NCBI GenBank assembly: GCA_002453265.1
Contig: DKGK01000009.1
Coordinates: 6,425-24,249, forward strand
Direction: 5' to 3'
Source: Flavobacteriales bacterium UBA6772
GTDB taxonomy: Bacteria > Bacteroidota > Bacteroidia > Flavobacteriales > UBA7430
DNA length: 17,825 nucleotides
Positions 14,827 to 17,825 of this stretch are shown one piece after another (position 1 is the stretch's first letter; the number at the start of each line of letters is the position of its first letter). The notes under the pieces are model-generated. The model ran no database searches. It was not told where the DNA came from and saw nothing but the letters and a program-made list of their open reading frames with translations. Both the position numbers and the translations under genes were made by a program.

Positions 14827-15361
14827 ATTTAAATTCTGTTTGGAATTTCTGAAAGTCTTCTTGAGATTGAACTGTTAAATAAATATTCTCGGCAAATAAT
14901 TTTAAGTACAACTCTATTTTATCTGGAGTTTGGTACCCTTTTATAGGTGCAATTACATTCATCTCCTCATCCATATAAATAATAGTCGGGTAAGAATTTA
15001 CACCAAATGCACTTGCTAATTGGTGTTGACTATTACGTCCTCTAGCATTTGGTTTAAAGTCTGGGTTCTGGTAGGTATTTCCTTTAAAAGTAACATCAGC
15101 TCCACCTTCAGCATCAAATTTTATAGCATAAAAGTTTTCATTTACATACTTAATAACATTAGTGTTTGTAAAAGTGTTTTTCATCATCATTTTACAAGGA
15201 CCACACCACGAAGTATAAACATCCATAAGAACTTTACGAGGTGCTTTTTGTTGTAATGCAGCAACTTCTTCTACAGTACGCCAATGTATTTTATCAGGCT
15301 GTGCAAAAGTTAGAGTCGAAAAGCAGATTAATGCAACTAATAAAGAGAGTGTTTTTTTCAT
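14816..15361 (-). CDS. Secreted thioredoxin-family protein
   Basis: An exported thiol-disulfide protein. Residues 1-20 form a signal peptide (KK, hydrophobic core, cut likely after TFA). The thioredoxin fold follows with VYTSWCGPCKMM: active-site C53 and C56 in a WCGPC motif, and the cis-proline P125 in NSYPTIIYMD. Between them an insertion of about 25 residues (GGADVTFKGNTYQNP and onward, 87-108) makes it longer than plain thioredoxin, as in the DUF255/thioredoxin_7-like periplasmic proteins. The 181 residues end in a 40-residue helical tail. WCGPC suggests a reducing role in the periplasm, but the electron donor is not in the window. It is monocistronic with a TAGTTTTG promoter box 20 bases before the start. 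Confidence 0.9.
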   Translation of the reverse strand: MKKTLSLLVALICFSTLTFAQPDKIHWRTVEEVAALQQKAPRKVLMDVYTSWCGPCKMMMKNTFTNTNVIKYVNENFYAIKFDAEGGADVTFKGNTYQNPDFKPNARGRNSQHQLASAFGVNSYPTIIYMDEEMNVIAPIKGYQTPDKIELYLKLFAENIYLTVQSQEDFQKFQTEFKSTF

Positions 15362-15380
15362 TTTGGTATATTCTAAGGCT

Positions 15381-15388
15381 CAAAACTA
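15381..15388 (-). promoter_or_regulatory. Putative promoter of the thioredoxin gene, -7 box
   Basis: TAGTTTTG on the minus strand fits TAnnTTTG, 19 bases before the ATG. No clear -33 TTG. The same gap (15362-15522) shows no strong terminator for the peptide transporter upstream. Confidence 0.45.
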
Positions 15389-15522
15389 CAATTATTATTC
15401 CATTGTAGTTTAAGATATGTATTTTAAGTTGAAGGTTGAAATTAGAGGCTGAATTTAAGATTTAATTTTAATGTAAATACTTAGCAATCAACTTAATGAA
15501 ATCACAAAGCAGTTTAAATCAA

Positions 15523-17274
15523 TTACTTAACGCCATGCATTAATTTCTTTAATAATGGATTTAAGGTCATTACTAATATTCCTGCTACTGTTGGTACAAT
15601 AGTAAAGATTAAGAAGAAAGTAGATAAACTATATTCGTTGGTAATATGCTCTATTTGTCCACCTAAAACAGCTGCTAGCTTATTTCCAATAGCAATTGCC
15701 AAGTACCACATTCCAAACATGAAAGCAATCATACGTGGCGGAACTAATTTAGATACATAGGAAAGTCCTACTGGCGATAAGCATAACTCACCAAGTGTGT
15801 GGAAAAGGTAAGCTAAAATTAACCATACCATACTCACTTTTATACCAGCTTCAATTCCGTAAGCTCCAAAAGCCAAAAAACCAAATCCTGCTGCCATTAC
15901 AATTAATCCCAAGCCGTATTTTACTGCTGCAGTAGGATTGTATTTAGATTCCCACCATTTAGATACAGAAGATGCAAAAGCAATGATGAAGAATGAATTT
16001 AAGATACTAAACCATGAAACAGGAATTTCGGTATTATCGGACATGAAATCTCTGCCTAACATCCATAAAGACACTGCCCATACACCAGCAAAGGTGATAA
16101 TGAGAACGATATTAGACGCGGGTATTTTCTTCCAAGTTTGTTTTCCTAATAAGAATAACACATAAGATATTATAACTAAAGGTATAATGGTCAATAGTGT
16201 GTTTACGATTTTAAAAATCATGGCAGAATCACCTACTAACGTTCTATCTACAGAGTCACGTGCAAATAAAACCAAAGATGAGGCACCTTGTTCGAAAGAC
16301 AACCAGAAGAAAACGGTGAAGAATGCAAAGATGATTACTGCAATCATTTTATCTCTAACAATTGGGTCGTATCGTAAAATTCGTGAAATAACCATGTATA
16401 AGAAAGCAGCTAAAGCGAATAAAACCATTATATACTGACCTTCTAAGATTTCTGTATTAGCAAAAGCAAACATATCGAAGTTAGCGATTTTGGACAATGG
16501 GTCGTTAATAGCATAACCTAATCCTATAACAGAAGAGAAACCAATTAAGATTTTATCTAGCATTGTAAATGGATTTCTTGTATCGCTATCTAAAGGATCT
16601 ACAACTTTTTCTACTTCGCTCATTGCTAATTTCGAAGGTACTTCTCCAATAGAACCAAATAGAGGTTTAGCCAACCAAAATTGAAGTGTTCCTAAAAGCA
16701 TGAAAATACCTGCTAATCCGAATCCATACGCCCAACCAATTTTTTCACCTAAATAACCACAAAGCATCATTCCAAAGAAAGCACCAGCGTTTACACCCAT
16801 GTAGAAAATAGTGTAAGCTCCATCTTTTTTCTCTGGTACATCTTTATACATTTCAGATAATATCGAGGTCATATTTGGTTTAAAAAAACCTGTTCCAATA
16901 ACCAATAACCCAAGTCCAACATAAACCCAAAAATGAGTTTCCATAGCCATTGCAGCGTGTCCAAGAGTCATAATGATTGCACCAATAACGACAGCCCATC
17001 TATACCCTAATAATTTATCTGCTATTAAGCCACCTAGTATAGGCGTGAGGTATAACAACATTGCATAAGTACCATATACAGCTGCAGCTTCTTCTATTTC
17101 CATTCCGAAACCAGGGTTGTCGGATCCAATAGCAGCCGTTAAGAAAATAACTAAAAGTATTCTCATTCCATAAAACGAAAAACGTTCCCACATTTCTGTG
17201 AAAAACAAAACAAAAAGTCCTGCTGGATGTCCGAGTACATTAGACTTGAAAAAGTCGTTGCTTGTAGTATTCAT
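15523..17274 (-). CDS. POT/PTR family proton-coupled peptide transporter
   Basis: An inner-membrane symporter of the major facilitator superfamily that takes up di- and tripeptides with protons. The 583 residues are typical of the long bacterial POTs (14 helices, DtpT-like). Family motifs are visible: the proton-coupling E27-xx-E30-R31 in EMWERFSFYGMR, GGLIADKLLGYRWAVVIG (81-98), GTGFFKPN (127-134) with K132, and the PTR2 signature FYMGVNAGAFFG (157-168). Near the C-terminus GELCLSPVGLSYVSKL marks the substrate-binding helix. The key residues are intact. It lies 62 bases downstream of a second POT gene, with a terminator between, so it may rely on its own promoter or on read-through. No promoter box was seen in the short gap. 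Confidence 0.95.
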   Translation of the reverse strand: MNTTSNDFFKSNVLGHPAGLFVLFFTEMWERFSFYGMRILLVIFLTAAIGSDNPGFGMEIEEAAAVYGTYAMLLYLTPILGGLIADKLLGYRWAVVIGAIIMTLGHAAMAMETHFWVYVGLGLLVIGTGFFKPNMTSILSEMYKDVPEKKDGAYTIFYMGVNAGAFFGMMLCGYLGEKIGWAYGFGLAGIFMLLGTLQFWLAKPLFGSIGEVPSKLAMSEVEKVVDPLDSDTRNPFTMLDKILIGFSSVIGLGYAINDPLSKIANFDMFAFANTEILEGQYIMVLFALAAFLYMVISRILRYDPIVRDKMIAVIIFAFFTVFFWLSFEQGASSLVLFARDSVDRTLVGDSAMIFKIVNTLLTIIPLVIISYVLFLLGKQTWKKIPASNIVLIITFAGVWAVSLWMLGRDFMSDNTEIPVSWFSILNSFFIIAFASSVSKWWESKYNPTAAVKYGLGLIVMAAGFGFLAFGAYGIEAGIKVSMVWLILAYLFHTLGELCLSPVGLSYVSKLVPPRMIAFMFGMWYLAIAIGNKLAAVLGGQIEHITNEYSLSTFFLIFTIVPTVAGILVMTLNPLLKKLMHGVK

Positions 17275-17290
17275 AATAAGTTTGTTTAAA

Positions 17291-17323
17291 ATAGAAAAGC
17301 CTCTCCTTAAAAGGAGAGGCTTT
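17291..17323 (-). terminator. Intrinsic terminator between the two POT genes
   Basis: On the minus strand the arms AAAGCCTCTCC (17323-17313) and GGAGAGGCTTT (17306-17296) pair perfectly around a TTTTAA loop and are followed by TCTATTTT. It lies 13 bases past the stop of the upstream transporter and 21 bases before the start of the next one. Confidence 0.85.
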
Positions 17324-17336
17324 GAATAGTTATATA

Positions 17337-17825
17337 TTAGCTCAACTCTACTTCGTTGTCTTCAGCACCATGTGTCATTGCTTTTAATTTCTTAAGTAAT
17401 GTAAGGATTAGCAATCCGAATATTACACAGAAAACAGCAATTCCAGTAAAGATGACAAATTCGCCTAATTCAGCGGCAGATTCACCAAGTAAACCTGCTA
17501 GTTTATTTCCAAAACCAGTCATTGCAAAATAAATACCCATCATAATAGAACCGTATTTTACAGGTGCTAATTTTGTAATGAAGGATAAAGATACAGGAGA
17601 AGCACAAAGTTCACCAATTGTGTGGAATAAATACGCAAATACCAACCAGTACATTGCAGACTCTCCATTAGCTTCGAACTGTGCAGATGCAGCAGTCATA
17701 AATAAGAAACCTAATCCCATAATCATAGTACCAACAGCCATCTTAAATAAAGAAGAAGCTTCTTTGTTTTTACTAGAACGTTTAACCCAGTATCCTGCAA
17801 CGGTAGTACCTAATAAGATAATAAA
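17337..17825 (-). CDS. POT family peptide transporter, C-terminal part (cut by window edge)
   Basis: The frame stays open from the stop at 17337 to the right edge: 28 further codons (FIILLGTTVAGYWVKRSSKN and onward) precede the first internal ATG at 17741, so the gene is truncated by the window, not short. The visible 162 residues match the C-terminal helices of the neighbouring transporter almost motif for motif: WLVFAYLFHTIGELCASPVS, then FITKLAPVKYG, then GFGNKLAGLLGE, and a charged cytosolic tail ending EDNEVELS. It is therefore a paralogous second peptide transporter of the same family, in tandem and same orientation. Substrate range cannot be judged. The first half, with the ExxER motif, lies outside. 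Confidence 0.93.
   Translation of the reverse strand, partial: FIILLGTTVAGYWVKRSSKNKEASSLFKMAVGTMIMGLGFLFMTAASAQFEANGESAMYWLVFAYLFHTIGELCASPVSLSFITKLAPVKYGSIMMGIYFAMTGFGNKLAGLLGESAAELGEFVIFTGIAVFCVIFGLLILTLLKKLKAMTHGAEDNEVELS

Noticed and set aside
1..17825. CRISPR arrays, insertion sequences, tRNA genes, attachment sites and restriction or defence systems
   Set aside because: No direct-repeat array, transposase frame, tRNA-like cloverleaf or defence domain was found on either strand.

Overview
The window is AT-rich, tightly packed bacterial DNA that looks like a member of the Flavobacteriaceae (Bacteroidota). The reasons are the gene content (EttA, BshB1, SppA, a pruA-type P5C dehydrogenase, paired POT transporters, a SatD/DUF3307 pair), the low GC, and promoter boxes of the Bacteroidota form TAnnTTTG, spaced 18 to 38 bases before several start codons. 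No mobile element, CRISPR array, tRNA or rRNA was seen. Most of it is core metabolism and housekeeping.

Layout. Positions 1-33 hold the last codons of an upstream gene. Then comes sppA (+), which meets a VF530-type DNA-binding protein and pruA (both -) at a strong bidirectional terminator. A gene-free stretch (3803-4251) follows, then the tpiA-prmA operon (-). Region 5921-7175 (-) is a decayed two-gene operon: a satD-like gene followed by a DUF3307 membrane-protein gene. Both are broken by frameshifts and stop codons, yet both are still recognisable, including their original overlapping stop/start. Next is a tight five-gene minus-strand operon, 10920 to 7502: a tryptophan 2,3-dioxygenase homologue, then paaA, paaB, paaC and paaD of the phenylacetyl-CoA epoxidase, closed by a perfect hairpin terminator. 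bshB1 and ettA (-) overlap by 8 bases. An unknown 98-residue protein (-), a small DUF3817 membrane protein and an unknown 124-residue protein (both +), a secreted thioredoxin (-) and two tandem POT peptide transporters (-) complete the window. The second transporter is cut by the right edge.

How the genes fit together. The paa block makes the oxygenase that turns phenylacetyl-CoA into its ring epoxide. With the dioxygenase in front, this is an oxygen-dependent aromatic and tryptophan catabolic unit. PruA (proline to glutamate) and the two peptide transporters fit an organism that lives on peptides and amino acids. BshB1 implies bacillithiol as the low-molecular-weight thiol.

I found no clear sign of a new system. 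The observations most worth a second look are the decaying satD-DUF3307 operon, the unusual head gene of the paa operon, a hairpin that may be both terminator and translation control before the VF530 gene, and a repeat-like patch in the 3.8-4.25 kb gap.
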